Positions 8,313-17,171 of a stretch of DNA of 64,000 bases are shown here, one piece after another. The stretch covers positions 7,152-71,151 of the forward strand of contig JBELHO010000013.1 of assembly GCA_042091375.1 (NCBI GenBank). Direction: 5' to 3'. The stretch is from JBELHO01 sp042091375. GTDB taxonomy: Bacteria > Pseudomonadota > Gammaproteobacteria > Enterobacterales > Alteromonadaceae. Made by a program: the position numbers and the translations under genes. Within the stretch, counting starts at the first letter, position 1; each line of letters begins with the position of its first letter. A model generated the notes under the pieces. The model saw nothing but the letters and a program-made list of their open reading frames with translations, did no database searches and had not been told where the DNA came from.

Positions 8313-9575
8313 CTAATAGCCCATGGTTTTATCGGCAAAGGCTTTCTTCAAAGGAGTCAAATAGTTCAACACTTTTAAGCCAATGTTGCGCCCCGCTACT
8401 AGTGGTGGTAGTTGATTTGAAAACAAAGTGACTAAAGAATCCGTCAAAGCAATAATGTGTTGATGATCTTGTTTCCTTTGGGCTTGGTATTGGCTTAACT
8501 GCCCCAAATTAGCATACGGTTGCCCACTGACTAAGCGTTGTCTGATAAATTCAGTTAATTGTTCTACATCTCTTAACCCTAAATTAAAACCCTGTCCGGC
8601 GATCGGGTGTAAAGTATGAGAGGCATTGCCGACTAACACCATGCGATGATGAATTTGCTGCTCAGCTTGCACTAAATTGAGAGGAAATAACCAGCGTTTG
8701 CCTACCTTGCACACCCCACCAAGCCAATAGCCAAAGGCTTGAGTGAAAGCATCAGCAAATTGTTCATCGGCGAGGGCTATTATATTTTTTGCTTGCTCTG
8801 GCGGTAATGTCCAAACAATAGAGCAGCGATAATGACCGTCTCGACCGGTTGCTTCAGACTCATTTAAAGGTAACAAAGCAATCGGTCCAGTGTCGGTAAA
8901 ACGCTCAAAAGCTCTGTTGTGATGAGCGCGCTCCATAGTCACATTGGCAATAATAGCCGACTGTGTATAAGCTTTAGTTGTGGTGGCTATATTGGCAAAT
9001 TGTCGACAGGCTGATTGCGCACCATCGCAGGCGATCAGCAGGTTGGCCTCAATAGTTTGTTGCGACGACAACCCCACTATAACACTGTCAATCTGCCAAT
9101 CAATCTGTTCAATTTTATCGGGACAAAACCAAGTAATGTTGTGCTGTTTTTGTAATGCGCCGCGCAATGTTTCAGCCAATTGCAACATTTCAATCACATA
9201 ACCTACCGCATCAACACCTAATGTGTCCGCAGCTATTCGCGCTTTACCGTAATGATAGCGATCAGAAATGTGAATATGCTTGATCGGCGCAACTACAGAT
9301 TTTAATTGCTGCCATAACGACAATGAACTTAGGAACTTCATACTGGCGTGGGATAAAGCCAACACCCGCGCATCGAAAGCCGAGCTATGCTCAGTCTTGT
9401 CATCATGGCTATTGGCAACAGCCGGCTTGTTGTTGGTTGCAACCGCTTCCACTATCGCCAAGGATAATGGTTCACCATTGGCGTTGCGCAACTGAGATAA
9501 ACTCAACGCCGTAAGCATGCCGGCAAGACCTCCGCCAGCGATGATCATATCAAAGGCCTGCTTTTTAGCTGGCAT
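8313..9575 (-). CDS. ubiH: 2-octaprenyl-6-methoxyphenol hydroxylase UbiH
   Basis: UbiH hydroxylates C1 of the ubiquinone ring precursor. The 420-residue product has the family FAD fold (GGGLAG near residue 15) and the motif LVGNASHTLHPIAGQGFNLGLRD, which is characteristic of UbiH rather than its paralogues (asparagine in place of the usual GDAAH aspartate). It starts inside the end of pepP (11-bp overlap), so the two are translationally linked. Residues about 45-62 carry an insertion-like hydrophilic stretch (NNKPAVANSHDDKTEHS) that lengthens the first loop relative to what I remember of the E. coli protein. The operon order ygfB-pepP-ubiH-ubiI supports the call. Confidence 0.92.
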   Translation of the reverse strand: MPAKKQAFDMIIAGGGLAGMLTALSLSQLRNANGEPLSLAIVEAVATNNKPAVANSHDDKTEHSSAFDARVLALSHASMKFLSSLSLWQQLKSVVAPIKHIHISDRYHYGKARIAADTLGVDAVGYVIEMLQLAETLRGALQKQHNITWFCPDKIEQIDWQIDSVIVGLSSQQTIEANLLIACDGAQSACRQFANIATTTKAYTQSAIIANVTMERAHHNRAFERFTDTGPIALLPLNESEATGRDGHYRCSIVWTLPPEQAKNIIALADEQFADAFTQAFGYWLGGVCKVGKRWLFPLNLVQAEQQIHHRMVLVGNASHTLHPIAGQGFNLGLRDVEQLTEFIRQRLVSGQPYANLGQLSQYQAQRKQDHQHIIALTDSLVTLFSNQLPPLVAGRNIGLKVLNYLTPLKKAFADKTMGY

Positions 9576-10977
9576 TAGTGCTCTCTTTAGTGGCCATGCG
9601 TTTGTCAGCAGCTTGCTGCATCAGTGCTTCGATTTCAACTACCGATTTAGGTGCATTGCTGGATAAGTTTTCGTAACCGCTTGCAGTAACCGCAATATTG
9701 TCTTCGATGCGGATGCCAATACCACGCCATTTTGGCTCAACGGTGAGATCGTCCATTGGAATATAAATACCCGGCTCTATGGTCATAACCATACCCTTTT
9801 GAAAAGGTCGAGTTTGTCGTTTATTTTCAACCCAGTAATCACCGACATCGTGTACATCTAAGCCCAACCAATGACCTAGACCGTGAATAAAGTACTTTTT
9901 GCAGGCTTGATCGGCAATTAATTGCTTTAACTCACCAGTTAAAATGCCCAATTTTAGCAGCCCTGCAGTGAATACTTTGGCCACTAAGTCGTTGAGAGCA
10001 GCTAAGGTTTGCTGCGGTTTAATGGCGCTAATCGCTTGTTGTTGGGCATCTAAAACTAATTCATACAAGGCTTGTTGTTCAGGGCTAAATTTACCGTTAA
10101 CAGGAAAAGTGCGGGTAATGTCCGCGGCATAACCGGCTAACTCGCCACCGGCATCAATGAGAATAAGATCGCCAGCCCGCAATGCTTGATCATTGGCAGT
10201 GTAGTGTAAAATATTGGCGTTATCACCTGAGGCGACTATGCTGCCATAGGCTGGATACCTAGCGCCACAGTCGGCAAAAGCGTGTAAGATTACAGCTTCA
10301 AGTTGGTATTCAAACTGCCCCGCTTGTGCCTTGCACATGGCTCGTTGATGAGCTGCACCACTGATCACATTGGCCTGACGCATAATAGCTAATTCGGCAT
10401 CTGTTTTGATCAAGCGCATTTCAGCGACAATTTCGCTGCAATTAAAGCGAATTTTAGGCGTCACCACTCCTTGTCGTTTGCGCCGCTCAGATGTTGCCAA
10501 CCATTTGCTGATCAGTGTTTCTAAGCGCTCCCCTTGGCTCGGGCAAAACCACAACTGCTCAGTATTGGCTATGTATTCTTCGACTACTTGGTCGAGCTCA
10601 GGCAAGGCATAACTGTGATCAAACCCATAGTCGATTTTAGCCAGTTCGGGACCTACTCTTCGCCCGTGCCACACTTCCATTAAGGGATCTTTTGCTTGGC
10701 AAATCAGACACGTTTTACTTGCTCCAGTGGCAGTTTTTAACAGTAGTAGAAAACCATCAGGCTCATTAAAGCCAGTTAAATAATAAAAGTTTTTATCTTG
10801 GCAAAAAGGAAATTCCGTATCATTACTGCGGGTAACTTGCGCTGCAGCAGCGAAAATTGCCAAACTCGCATTGGGCATTTGCGCAATAAAACTGGCTCGG
10901 CGTTGCGCAAATTCAGCTAAGGGTAAATGGCTATTGGCGAGTCTTTTAGCGCCCTGTTCAGCAAGTTTAGTATTCAT
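9565..10977 (-). CDS. pepP: Xaa-Pro aminopeptidase P
   Basis: PepP removes N-terminal residues that precede proline. The protein has about 470 residues, with an N-terminal AMP_N domain (FCQDKNFYYLTGFNEPDG) and a C-terminal pita-bread metallopeptidase domain. The dinuclear metal ligands are visible in LIDAGGELAGYAADITRTFP, in HGLGHWLGLDVHD, in TIEPGIY and in GIRIEDN. The ATG at 10977 is chosen; a GTG two codons upstream (10983) is possible. It overlaps ubiH by 11 bp and is preceded by ygfB, as in E. coli. Confidence 0.96.
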   Translation of the reverse strand: MNTKLAEQGAKRLANSHLPLAEFAQRRASFIAQMPNASLAIFAAAAQVTRSNDTEFPFCQDKNFYYLTGFNEPDGFLLLLKTATGASKTCLICQAKDPLMEVWHGRRVGPELAKIDYGFDHSYALPELDQVVEEYIANTEQLWFCPSQGERLETLISKWLATSERRKRQGVVTPKIRFNCSEIVAEMRLIKTDAELAIMRQANVISGAAHQRAMCKAQAGQFEYQLEAVILHAFADCGARYPAYGSIVASGDNANILHYTANDQALRAGDLILIDAGGELAGYAADITRTFPVNGKFSPEQQALYELVLDAQQQAISAIKPQQTLAALNDLVAKVFTAGLLKLGILTGELKQLIADQACKKYFIHGLGHWLGLDVHDVGDYWVENKRQTRPFQKGMVMTIEPGIYIPMDDLTVEPKWRGIGIRIEDNIAVTASGYENLSSNAPKSVVEIEALMQQAADKRMATKESTNAS

Positions 10978-11015
10978 TATCACAAGTCACCATCAATGAT
11001 TTAACTGGCAAAAAA

Positions 11016-11585
11016 CTAATGTAATATTTGTTGCTCACTGTTAGTCTCTGGTGGTGAGCCCAACTCAGTAAAGCACAACAAAGCCGATATACGCACATAT
11101 TCTGAAATTTCAAAGTAAGCTTGCTCAGTGGTTTCATCTTCTTCGATTTCATCGGATAAATTGGCGATCTCGGCAAAATCCTTGAGGACTTCTTTAACAT
11201 CATCGGATAGGGCAACGGTTTGTTTTTGTTGTAAGCCAAAGCCTAAATTAAACCCTTGAACCCACATACTTAGGGCGTGTGCCCTTTCGAGTAAGGAATC
11301 ATCATCGTCGGGTAAAAGCAAATTAAAACTGTAAGAATCATCAACAATCTTTTGCCAAACCTGACCAAACAATGATTTCACTGTGGTGCGCAACGGGCCG
11401 GGGATGGCATCGCCACTATTGAATAAATCGTTGATCATTACCAAGTAATCATCATTTTCAAAGGGATAACCCGCACACACTAATCCGGTTAACACACCGT
11501 GCAATTCTGCACTGTGAATGTTCATATACTCAGCGGCTATAATGGCTTGTACTGAGGAAAAATCTAAACGAGAACCTTCTGACAT
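11016..11585 (-). CDS. ygfB: UPF0149/YecA-family protein YgfB
   Basis: The 189-residue product is a member of the YgfB/UPF0149 family. The N-terminal helical region HSAELHGVLTGLVCAGYPFE and the GFNLGFGL motif are typical, and the C-terminus is acidic (EIEEDETTEQAYFEISEYVR). In Pseudomonas this family member has been linked to control of programmed lysis and antibiotic tolerance, but its molecular role here is unknown. It is the first gene of the ygfB-pepP-ubiH-ubiI operon and is divergent from zapA, the standard arrangement. Confidence 0.92.
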   Translation of the reverse strand: MSEGSRLDFSSVQAIIAAEYMNIHSAELHGVLTGLVCAGYPFENDDYLVMINDLFNSGDAIPGPLRTTVKSLFGQVWQKIVDDSYSFNLLLPDDDDSLLERAHALSMWVQGFNLGFGLQQKQTVALSDDVKEVLKDFAEIANLSDEIEEDETTEQAYFEISEYVRISALLCFTELGSPPETNSEQQILH

Positions 11586-11804
11586 CTTATCAACATTTAC
11601 AAAAATATATTATGCTACTATCGTAACACTGCCCTGAACTTCAACCAAATAAAAATACAATAAAATAGTCATAACACGCGACAACCTATAGGAGAAATCG
11701 ACATTATAGTGTATTGTTATCAGCTAGTTGAAATTCGTGTAAAAGCTCACTTCAACTGAGGACATTTTTTTATATAACTGCAACCTGAGAGTTTATTCAC
11801 CCCG

Positions 11805-12116
11805 ATGAGCAAGCACCACGTCAGCATAGAAATCGCCAATCGCCGATTAAAAGTGGCTTGTCCCAAAGGCCAAGAAACCGCGCTATTACTCGCTGCCGAT
11901 GAGGTAAATCAACGCCTCAACAAGGACAGTAAAAAAAATACTGCCAGTAAAAGCCCAGAGCAAATGATGGTGATGACAGCCTTAAACTTGGCCAATGATT
12001 TACTTGCCAGTAAGCAAAAACTCGCCCAGCAACGCAAGATCATGCAAACTAAAATTGATTTACTGCAAACCACCATCGAACAAGCAGTCAATACTGAACA
12101 ACAAAACAAGGCCTAG
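11805..12116 (+). CDS. zapA: Cell division protein ZapA
   Basis: ZapA binds FtsZ filaments at midcell and stabilises the Z-ring. The 103-residue product begins with the family segment VSIEIANRRLKVACP, followed by the ALLLAADEVNQRL helix and a C-terminal coiled coil (LLASKQKLAQQRKIMQTKIDLLQTTIEQ) for tetramerisation. It is divergent from ygfB and upstream of the 6S RNA gene, as in many gammaproteobacteria. Confidence 0.95.
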   Translation: MSKHHVSIEIANRRLKVACPKGQETALLLAADEVNQRLNKDSKKNTASKSPEQMMVMTALNLANDLLASKQKLAQQRKIMQTKIDLLQTTIEQAVNTEQQNKA

Positions 12117-12130
12117 CGCTTAGGCTTTGC

Positions 12131-12260
12131 CTTAGCCATAGCCTGTAGCNNNNNNNNNNNNNNNNNNNNNNNNNNNNNNNNNNNNNNNNNNNNNNNNNNN
12201 NNNNNNNNNNNNNNNNNNNNNNNNNNNNNNNNNNNNNNNNNNNNNNNNNTAGCCTGTAGC
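12131..12260. repeat. Assembly gap (100 N) inside a short repeat
   Basis: Exactly 100 N occupy 12150-12249. The base string TAGCCTGTAGC stands directly at the gap on the right, and the same end (TAGCCTGTAGC) stands on the left. The left side is preceded by a further partial copy (CTTAGCCATAGCC). This looks like a contig break in a tandem array between zapA and ssrS, with true length unknown. Confidence 0.75.
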
Positions 12261-12337
12261 AAATTTTTAAACCATCTGTTATTCACAACCAAGCAAAAAA
12301 TTCACAAAAGATTAATAACAGACCGGCTGACAGTTTT

Positions 12338-12369
12338 AGTTGTGAAGTTGTGGAGTTGTAGAGTTGTCA
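12338..12369. repeat. Tandem repeat, 8 bp x 4 (AGTTGTGA-type)
   Basis: Four successive 8-bp units AGTTGTGA, AGTTGTGG, AGTTGTAG and AGTTGTCA lie between the assembly gap and the 6S RNA gene. No coding frame uses them. Confidence 0.75.
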
Positions 12370-12530
12370 AATTACCCGTCAATATTTGAGCATACTGATA
12401 TATTTTCTAATATCGAGTAAACGATTAAGTTTATACAGTGAGATTTGTGTTTAGTCGCCAATAAAATAAATTGTACATATATCGGTAAATAAAGCTTAAT
12501 TGCCTCAAAAATTTTCGCTATACTAAGCCC

Positions 12531-12714
12531 AAGTCTTCTGGGATGTTGGTATGTTAACTATGTCCCTGAGCCGATAAGTTTTACCTTAGGAAATTGACTA
12601 TTAGCTATTGAGCAAACCCGGCGCGTATCGGGAAGCCTACGGTTAGCAAGATTTTTCCGCCCTGAACACACGGTGTTCAGGACTACAGTCGACTACGGCA
12701 TTCTGGAAGTCTTA
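12531..12714 (+). ncRNA. ssrS: 6S RNA
   Basis: 6S RNA binds the sigma-70 RNA polymerase holoenzyme and mimics an open promoter. The segment contains the conserved blocks GTCCCTGAGCCGATA and CGGGAAGCCT, the hairpin CCTGAACACACGGTGTTCAGG and the closing CTACGGCATTCTGG. The 5' end AAGTCTTCTGGGATG pairs with the 3' end CATTCTGGAAGTCTT through Watson-Crick and G-U pairs, giving the long closing stem and the familiar large internal bubble. Length (about 184 nt) and position after zapA match E. coli. A TATACT -10 element at 12519-12524 fixes the likely start near 12531; the -35 (TTAATT) is weak. The fau/ygfA gene that usually follows is absent and murI comes next. Confidence 0.93.
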
Positions 12715-12788
12715 CCTTGCTTGTTGCATATTTCAACAGTGTTTTTTTAGTATTTCAGTATTTCTTTTGGTGACAAGGCATTATTTTC

Positions 12789-12820
12789 TTGGTCACTTGG
12801 TCACTTGGTCACTTGGGTAC
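12789..12820. repeat. Tandem repeat, 8 bp x 4 (TTGGTCAC)
   Basis: Three exact TTGGTCAC units and one changed unit (TTGGGTAC) stand in a row between ssrS and murI. A looser repeat of CTTGTCTTTTCTGG type follows at about 12845-12880. No gene covers them. Confidence 0.8.
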
Positions 12821-12924
12821 TAGTTCAAAAGCCTGTATTTTTGCGGCTTGTCTTTTCTGGCCTGTCTTTTCTTTCTCTTTCAAATTAGAATAACAAAAAA
12901 ATGAACAATCACTTAGACAGTTAA

Positions 12925-13746
12925 TTGGGCAATGACTTGAAAAACGACACGAATAATAAGGTTAAAGATCTGCCCATCGGTATTTTTGATTCAGGAGTGG
13001 GCGGTTTATCTATTGCCAAATGCATCAGTCAAACCTTGCCTAATGAACAGCTTATCTATGTCGCCGATTCGGCTCATGCCCCTTATGGCCAGTTAACTGT
13101 CGATCAGATCCAACACCGCGCCAAAAACATCACCGCTTGGTTAGTCGAACAACCAGTTAAAGCTGTGGTTGTCGCCTGCAATACAGCCACAGTCAATGCC
13201 ATAGACTCATTGCGACAGCAGTTTTCTCTCCCCATTGTCGGTGTTGAGCCAGCCATAAAACCCGCAGCCCAGCTCAGTAAAAACAAAAAAGTGGCCATTC
13301 TAGTCACGCAAGCCACCGCCAACAACCAACGATTTTTGCAGTTAATCGAACGCTATAAACAAGCCAGTCAAGTAATAGTACAAGCCTGCCCCGGCTTAGT
13401 TGAATTAATAGAAACAGGTCAAACGCAAAGTGTTGCTTGTTATCAGTTATTGCAAAAATATTTGTCGCCGTTAATGGCGCAAGACGTCGACACCTTAGTA
13501 CTCGGTTGTACTCATTACCCTTTTGTGCGACAGCAAATCAAGCAAATTACTGAGCAAACCATGGTGATCATGGAAACGGCTCAGCCAGTTAGTGATCAAT
13601 TAAAACGGCGTTTATCTGCGGCTGATATGCTGTCAACTCGGTTATTAACTTCACCTAGGTTTTTGTCTACTAAGTACAATGCAGCTCAACAAGATATATT
13701 CAATAACTTGTGGCAAAAAGCTATCTGTGTTGAAAAACTGAACTAA
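12925..13746 (+). CDS. murI: Glutamate racemase
   Basis: MurI interconverts L- and D-glutamate to supply D-glutamate for peptidoglycan. The catalytic regions are intact: IGIFDSGVGGLSIAK at the start, the first catalytic cysteine in VACNTATVNAID and the second in LGCTHYPF. The length is about 270 residues, normal for the family. The start is odd. No in-frame ATG or GTG precedes the conserved core. An in-frame ATG at 12901 is cut off after seven codons by TAA at 12922. The gene must therefore start at a TTG (12925 or 12937) without a clear ribosome site, unless the TAA is an error or a recent mutation. Confidence 0.9.
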   Translation: MGNDLKNDTNNKVKDLPIGIFDSGVGGLSIAKCISQTLPNEQLIYVADSAHAPYGQLTVDQIQHRAKNITAWLVEQPVKAVVVACNTATVNAIDSLRQQFSLPIVGVEPAIKPAAQLSKNKKVAILVTQATANNQRFLQLIERYKQASQVIVQACPGLVELIETGQTQSVACYQLLQKYLSPLMAQDVDTLVLGCTHYPFVRQQIKQITEQTMVIMETAQPVSDQLKRRLSAADMLSTRLLTSPRFLSTKYNAAQQDIFNNLWQKAICVEKLN

Positions 13747-13808
13747 AGTTCCTTCTGTAACGTAATGATAACACGTCAATTTTCTATCAAATTCAGGCCG
13801 TTAAAACT

Positions 13809-13824
13809 AGCCGTTTAGACGTCT
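13809..13824 (+). promoter_or_regulatory. MetJ operator (two tandem met boxes) before metK
   Basis: The sequence AGACGTCT at 13817-13824 is the exact met-box consensus. It is directly preceded by AGCCGTTT (6 of 8 matches) at 13809-13816, giving the tandem 8-bp spacing that MetJ dimers need. It lies about 90 bases upstream of the metK ATG. The expected effect is repression of metK by MetJ with S-adenosylmethionine as corepressor. Confidence 0.75.
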
Positions 13825-13913
13825 AGGTGTAAAAAAGCTAGAAAAATAATTTTTCAACAGGTAGAATATTGCAAAACATATGTTTTAGCCTGTTTATTTA
13901 TACTTGAGGGTTT

Positions 13914-15101
13914 ATGTCTACACATTATTTTACATCTGAATCAGTGTCTGAAGGCCATCCAGATAAAATCGCTGATCAAATTTCTGACGCCGTTCTAGAT
14001 GCCATCATCGCCAAAGACAAGTTCGCCCGCGTTGCTTGTGAAACCATGGTTAAAACTGGGGTTGCTATTATTTCAGGGGAAGTTTCTACTTCGGCTTGGG
14101 TTGATTTAGAAGATTTAACCCGCAAAGTGATCACTGATATTGGTTACACCTCTTCCGATGTCGGTTTTGACGGTGATACCTGTGGCATAATGAACCTTAT
14201 AGGTCAACAATCACCAGAAATTGCCCAAGGTGTTGATCGCGTTAAGCCAGAAGATCAAGGCGCTGGTGATCAAGGATTAATGTTTGGTTACGCAACCAAT
14301 GAAACCGAAACACTAATGCCAGCTCCCTTGTATTACTCGCATCGCCTAGTTGAGCGACAAGCGGAAATGAGAAAGTCGGGTGTACTGCCTTGGTTGCGTC
14401 CTGATGCCAAAAGTCAGGTGACCTTTGTTTACCAAGACAATAAGCCGGTCGCCATAGATGCGGTGGTGTTATCGACACAACACAACCCTGATATTAGCCA
14501 GCAAGACTTACACGAAGCGGTGATGGAAAACATTATTAAAGCTGTGCTACCAGAAGAGTTACTCACTGCTGAGACTAAGTATTTTATCAACCCAACCGGG
14601 CGTTTTGTGATCGGTGGCCCAGTCGGTGACTGCGGTTTAACTGGGCGAAAAATTATTGTCGACACCTATGGCGGCATGGCTCGTCATGGTGGAGGGGCTT
14701 TCTCAGGTAAAGATCCATCTAAAGTCGATCGCAGCGCTGCTTATGCTGGTCGTTATGTCGCTAAAAACATTGTTGCCGCAGGGTTAGCTGAACGCTGTGA
14801 AATTCAAGTGTCTTATGCTATTGGCGTTGCCGAACCAACCTCTATTGCGATTGAAACCTTTGGCACAGGTAAAGTTTCTGAGCAACGTTTAGTTGAGCTG
14901 GTCAGAGAGCACTTTGACTTGCGTCCTTTCGGTATTACCAAAATGCTAGATCTTCTCCACCCTATGTACAAGCAAACTGCTGCCTATGGTCATTTTGGTC
15001 GCGAGCCGTTTGAAATGACAGTTGACGGCGACACTTTTACTGCTTTTAGCTGGGAAAAAACAGATAAAGCCGACTTGCTCCGCCGCTCCGCTGGATTGTG
15101 A
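13914..15101 (+). CDS. metK: S-adenosylmethionine synthetase
   Basis: MetK makes S-adenosylmethionine from methionine and ATP. The protein has 395 residues, slightly longer than the E. coli enzyme. The N-terminal TSESVSEGHPDKIADQISD, the GAGDQGLMFGYA hexapeptide region and the phosphate-binding GGGAFSGKDPSKVDRS loop are all present. The ATG at 13914 follows TTGAGGGTTT, a good ribosome site. It has its own likely MetJ operator upstream and a strong terminator at 15115-15140, so it is a single-gene unit ahead of the rsmE-gshB cluster. Confidence 0.98.
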   Translation: MSTHYFTSESVSEGHPDKIADQISDAVLDAIIAKDKFARVACETMVKTGVAIISGEVSTSAWVDLEDLTRKVITDIGYTSSDVGFDGDTCGIMNLIGQQSPEIAQGVDRVKPEDQGAGDQGLMFGYATNETETLMPAPLYYSHRLVERQAEMRKSGVLPWLRPDAKSQVTFVYQDNKPVAIDAVVLSTQHNPDISQQDLHEAVMENIIKAVLPEELLTAETKYFINPTGRFVIGGPVGDCGLTGRKIIVDTYGGMARHGGGAFSGKDPSKVDRSAAYAGRYVAKNIVAAGLAERCEIQVSYAIGVAEPTSIAIETFGTGKVSEQRLVELVREHFDLRPFGITKMLDLLHPMYKQTAAYGHFGREPFEMTVDGDTFTAFSWEKTDKADLLRRSAGL

Positions 15102-15114
15102 ACAGGATTTTTTT

Positions 15115-15140
15115 AAAACCTCCGCAAGGAGGTTTTTTTA
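15115..15140 (+). terminator. Terminator of metK
   Basis: A stem AAAACCTCC/GGAGGTTTT with a four-base loop is followed by a run of T. It begins about 14 bases after the metK stop. Confidence 0.9.
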
Positions 15141-15276
15141 TGTCTAATCAATTGAATTTTACCAAAATAGCCCCTACCTTGTTGATACAAGCGATTGACA
15201 AAGTTGGCGATGAGTAGTGTCAGTTAAAATAATTGAACAAAAATCCCACAACTAAAAATAGCAGCTAAGTACAGCG

Positions 15277-16041
15277 ATGAAAAACCCAAGAATATATCTT
15301 GATCAACAATTAAATGTAGGTGAAAAGGCATGGTTAAGTGACGATGCCTTTGGTCATGTGATCCGCGTATTGCGATTAAATCAAGGTGATAAGATAACGG
15401 TTTTTAATGGTCGAAACGATGCAGGTTTTTGCGGAGAATACCAAGCCAGCTTAACCACAGTGAATAAAAAACAGGCTGAGATCGCTATAGAAAGCAGACA
15501 CAACATCAATAATGAATCACCGTTAACGATCCATTTAGGTCAGGGAATTTCGCGCGGTGATCGCATGGACTATACCTTGCAAAAAGCGGTTGAGTTAGGC
15601 GTAAATACCATTACTCCGCTGTTTACAAGCCGCTGCACAGTTAAACTGTCTGGTGAGCGTTTACACAAAAAAGTCAATCAGTGGCAAAAAATAGTGATCA
15701 GTGCCTGTGAACAAAGCGGTCGTTGTATTGTGCCCGAAGTGCAACCAGCGATACCACTTGAGCAGTGGTTAGCTCAGCAAACATCGGCATTAAAGTTAAA
15801 TTTACACCCCAAGGCTAATAGCTCTATTAGTGCGTTGGCTGATAACCTCTTTACTGATCCTCAGCACAAATCGGTGCGTTTACTGATCGGTCCTGAAGGA
15901 GGGTTAGACAATAGTGAAATATCTTCTGCTACTCAGCACAACTTTGTTGATGTGTTGTTGGGACCGAGAGTTTTGCGCACTGAAACAGCGGCATTAACCG
16001 CTATAACCGCATTACAGTGTCGCTTTGGTGATCTTGGCTAA
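15277..16041 (+). CDS. rsmE: 16S rRNA m3U1498 methyltransferase RsmE
   Basis: RsmE methylates N3 of U1498 in 16S rRNA using S-adenosylmethionine. The 254-residue product has the N-terminal PUA-like part (HVIRVLRLNQGDKITVFNG) and the C-terminal SPOUT methyltransferase fold, with the knot motifs LLIGPEGGLDNSEI and LGPRVLRTETAALTAI. It lies between metK and gshB as in E. coli and neighbouring groups, and probably forms an operon with gshB, yqgE and ruvX. Confidence 0.96.
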   Translation: MKNPRIYLDQQLNVGEKAWLSDDAFGHVIRVLRLNQGDKITVFNGRNDAGFCGEYQASLTTVNKKQAEIAIESRHNINNESPLTIHLGQGISRGDRMDYTLQKAVELGVNTITPLFTSRCTVKLSGERLHKKVNQWQKIVISACEQSGRCIVPEVQPAIPLEQWLAQQTSALKLNLHPKANSSISALADNLFTDPQHKSVRLLIGPEGGLDNSEISSATQHNFVDVLLGPRVLRTETAALTAITALQCRFGDLG

Positions 16042-16136
16042 TAACTCATTAAATTAAAGCGAATTGATACCCTAAGCCCACTAACAATGGTAATCTGCCA
16101 AATGATATTGGTAAATGACAGACAACAGGTAAAACA

Positions 16137-17087
16137 ATGACAATTAAACTCGGCATAGTAATGGATCCAATTTCACAGGTAAATGTCGCTAAGGACTCAT
16201 CGATGGCGATGATGCTTGAGGCACAGCGTCGCGGTTACCATATCTATTATATGGAAATGAAAGACTTATACCTTGAGCAAGGGCAATGTCGAGCCTCAAC
16301 GCAACGCATTAAAGTATTTGATGATCCTCAACAGTGGTATCAGTTATCCTCGCCACAAGATATTGCTGTATCTGAATTAGACGCAGTGTTAATGCGCAAA
16401 GATCCGCCTTTTGATACTGAGTTTATTTACGCAACTTATATGCTTGAGCGAGCAGAAGTAGAAGGAACCCTGATAGTCAATAAGCCACAAAGTTTGCGCG
16501 ATTGTAACGAAAAGCTATACACAGCTTGGTTTGCCGACTTAACCCCGCGTACCTTAGTGACTCGCAGTCACGATAAAATTCGCGATTTCCATCAGCAGCT
16601 CAAAGATATTATTATTAAACCACTTGACGGCATGGGTGGCTCATCAATTTTTAGGATCAAGGAAAACGATGCCAATATTGGGGTTATTTTGGAAACCTTG
16701 ACAGCCAACGGTGAGCAATATGCGATGGCACAAGAATATCTGCCAGCTATTAAAGACGGTGATAAACGCATCTTGATCGTCAATGGTCAAGCCATGCCCT
16801 ATTGCTTAGCCCGTATTCCAGCTAAAGGCGAAACTCGTGGCAACTTAGCAGCCGGTGGCCGAGGCGAAGCCAGGCCGCTAAGTCCTAGTGACCTGTACAT
16901 TGCTGAAACCATTGCTCCAGAATTAATCAAGCGAGGCTTGTATTTTGTTGGTTTGGATGTCATTGGTGATAAAGTCACTGAGATCAATGTAACTAGCCCC
17001 ACCTGTATTCGAGAAATCGAAGCGGCTTATCCAATTAATATCAGTGGCAAATTAATGGATGCAATCGAAGAAAAAATTACCAAATAA
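16137..17087 (+). CDS. gshB: Glutathione synthetase
   Basis: GshB joins gamma-glutamylcysteine and glycine to make glutathione, using ATP. The 316-residue protein matches the bacterial tetrameric type: N-terminal KLGIVMDPISQVNVAKDSS, the ATP-grasp KPLDGMGGSSIF loop, and C-terminal metal-binding EINVTSPTCIREIE. It is the second gene of the rsmE-gshB-yqgE-ruvX run. Confidence 0.97.
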   Translation: MTIKLGIVMDPISQVNVAKDSSMAMMLEAQRRGYHIYYMEMKDLYLEQGQCRASTQRIKVFDDPQQWYQLSSPQDIAVSELDAVLMRKDPPFDTEFIYATYMLERAEVEGTLIVNKPQSLRDCNEKLYTAWFADLTPRTLVTRSHDKIRDFHQQLKDIIIKPLDGMGGSSIFRIKENDANIGVILETLTANGEQYAMAQEYLPAIKDGDKRILIVNGQAMPYCLARIPAKGETRGNLAAGGRGEARPLSPSDLYIAETIAPELIKRGLYFVGLDVIGDKVTEINVTSPTCIREIEAAYPINISGKLMDAIEEKITK

Positions 17088-17171
17088 AACAAACTACCGT
17101 TACACTTTAACCAGTAGCGAGGTTAATGTGTATATTCTTATTGTGATGTTGATCAGCACCCTGGAGGGCGA

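Noticed and set aside
13747..13913. Possible SAM riboswitch before metK
   Set aside because: No SAM aptamer core; the tandem met boxes give a simpler explanation of control.
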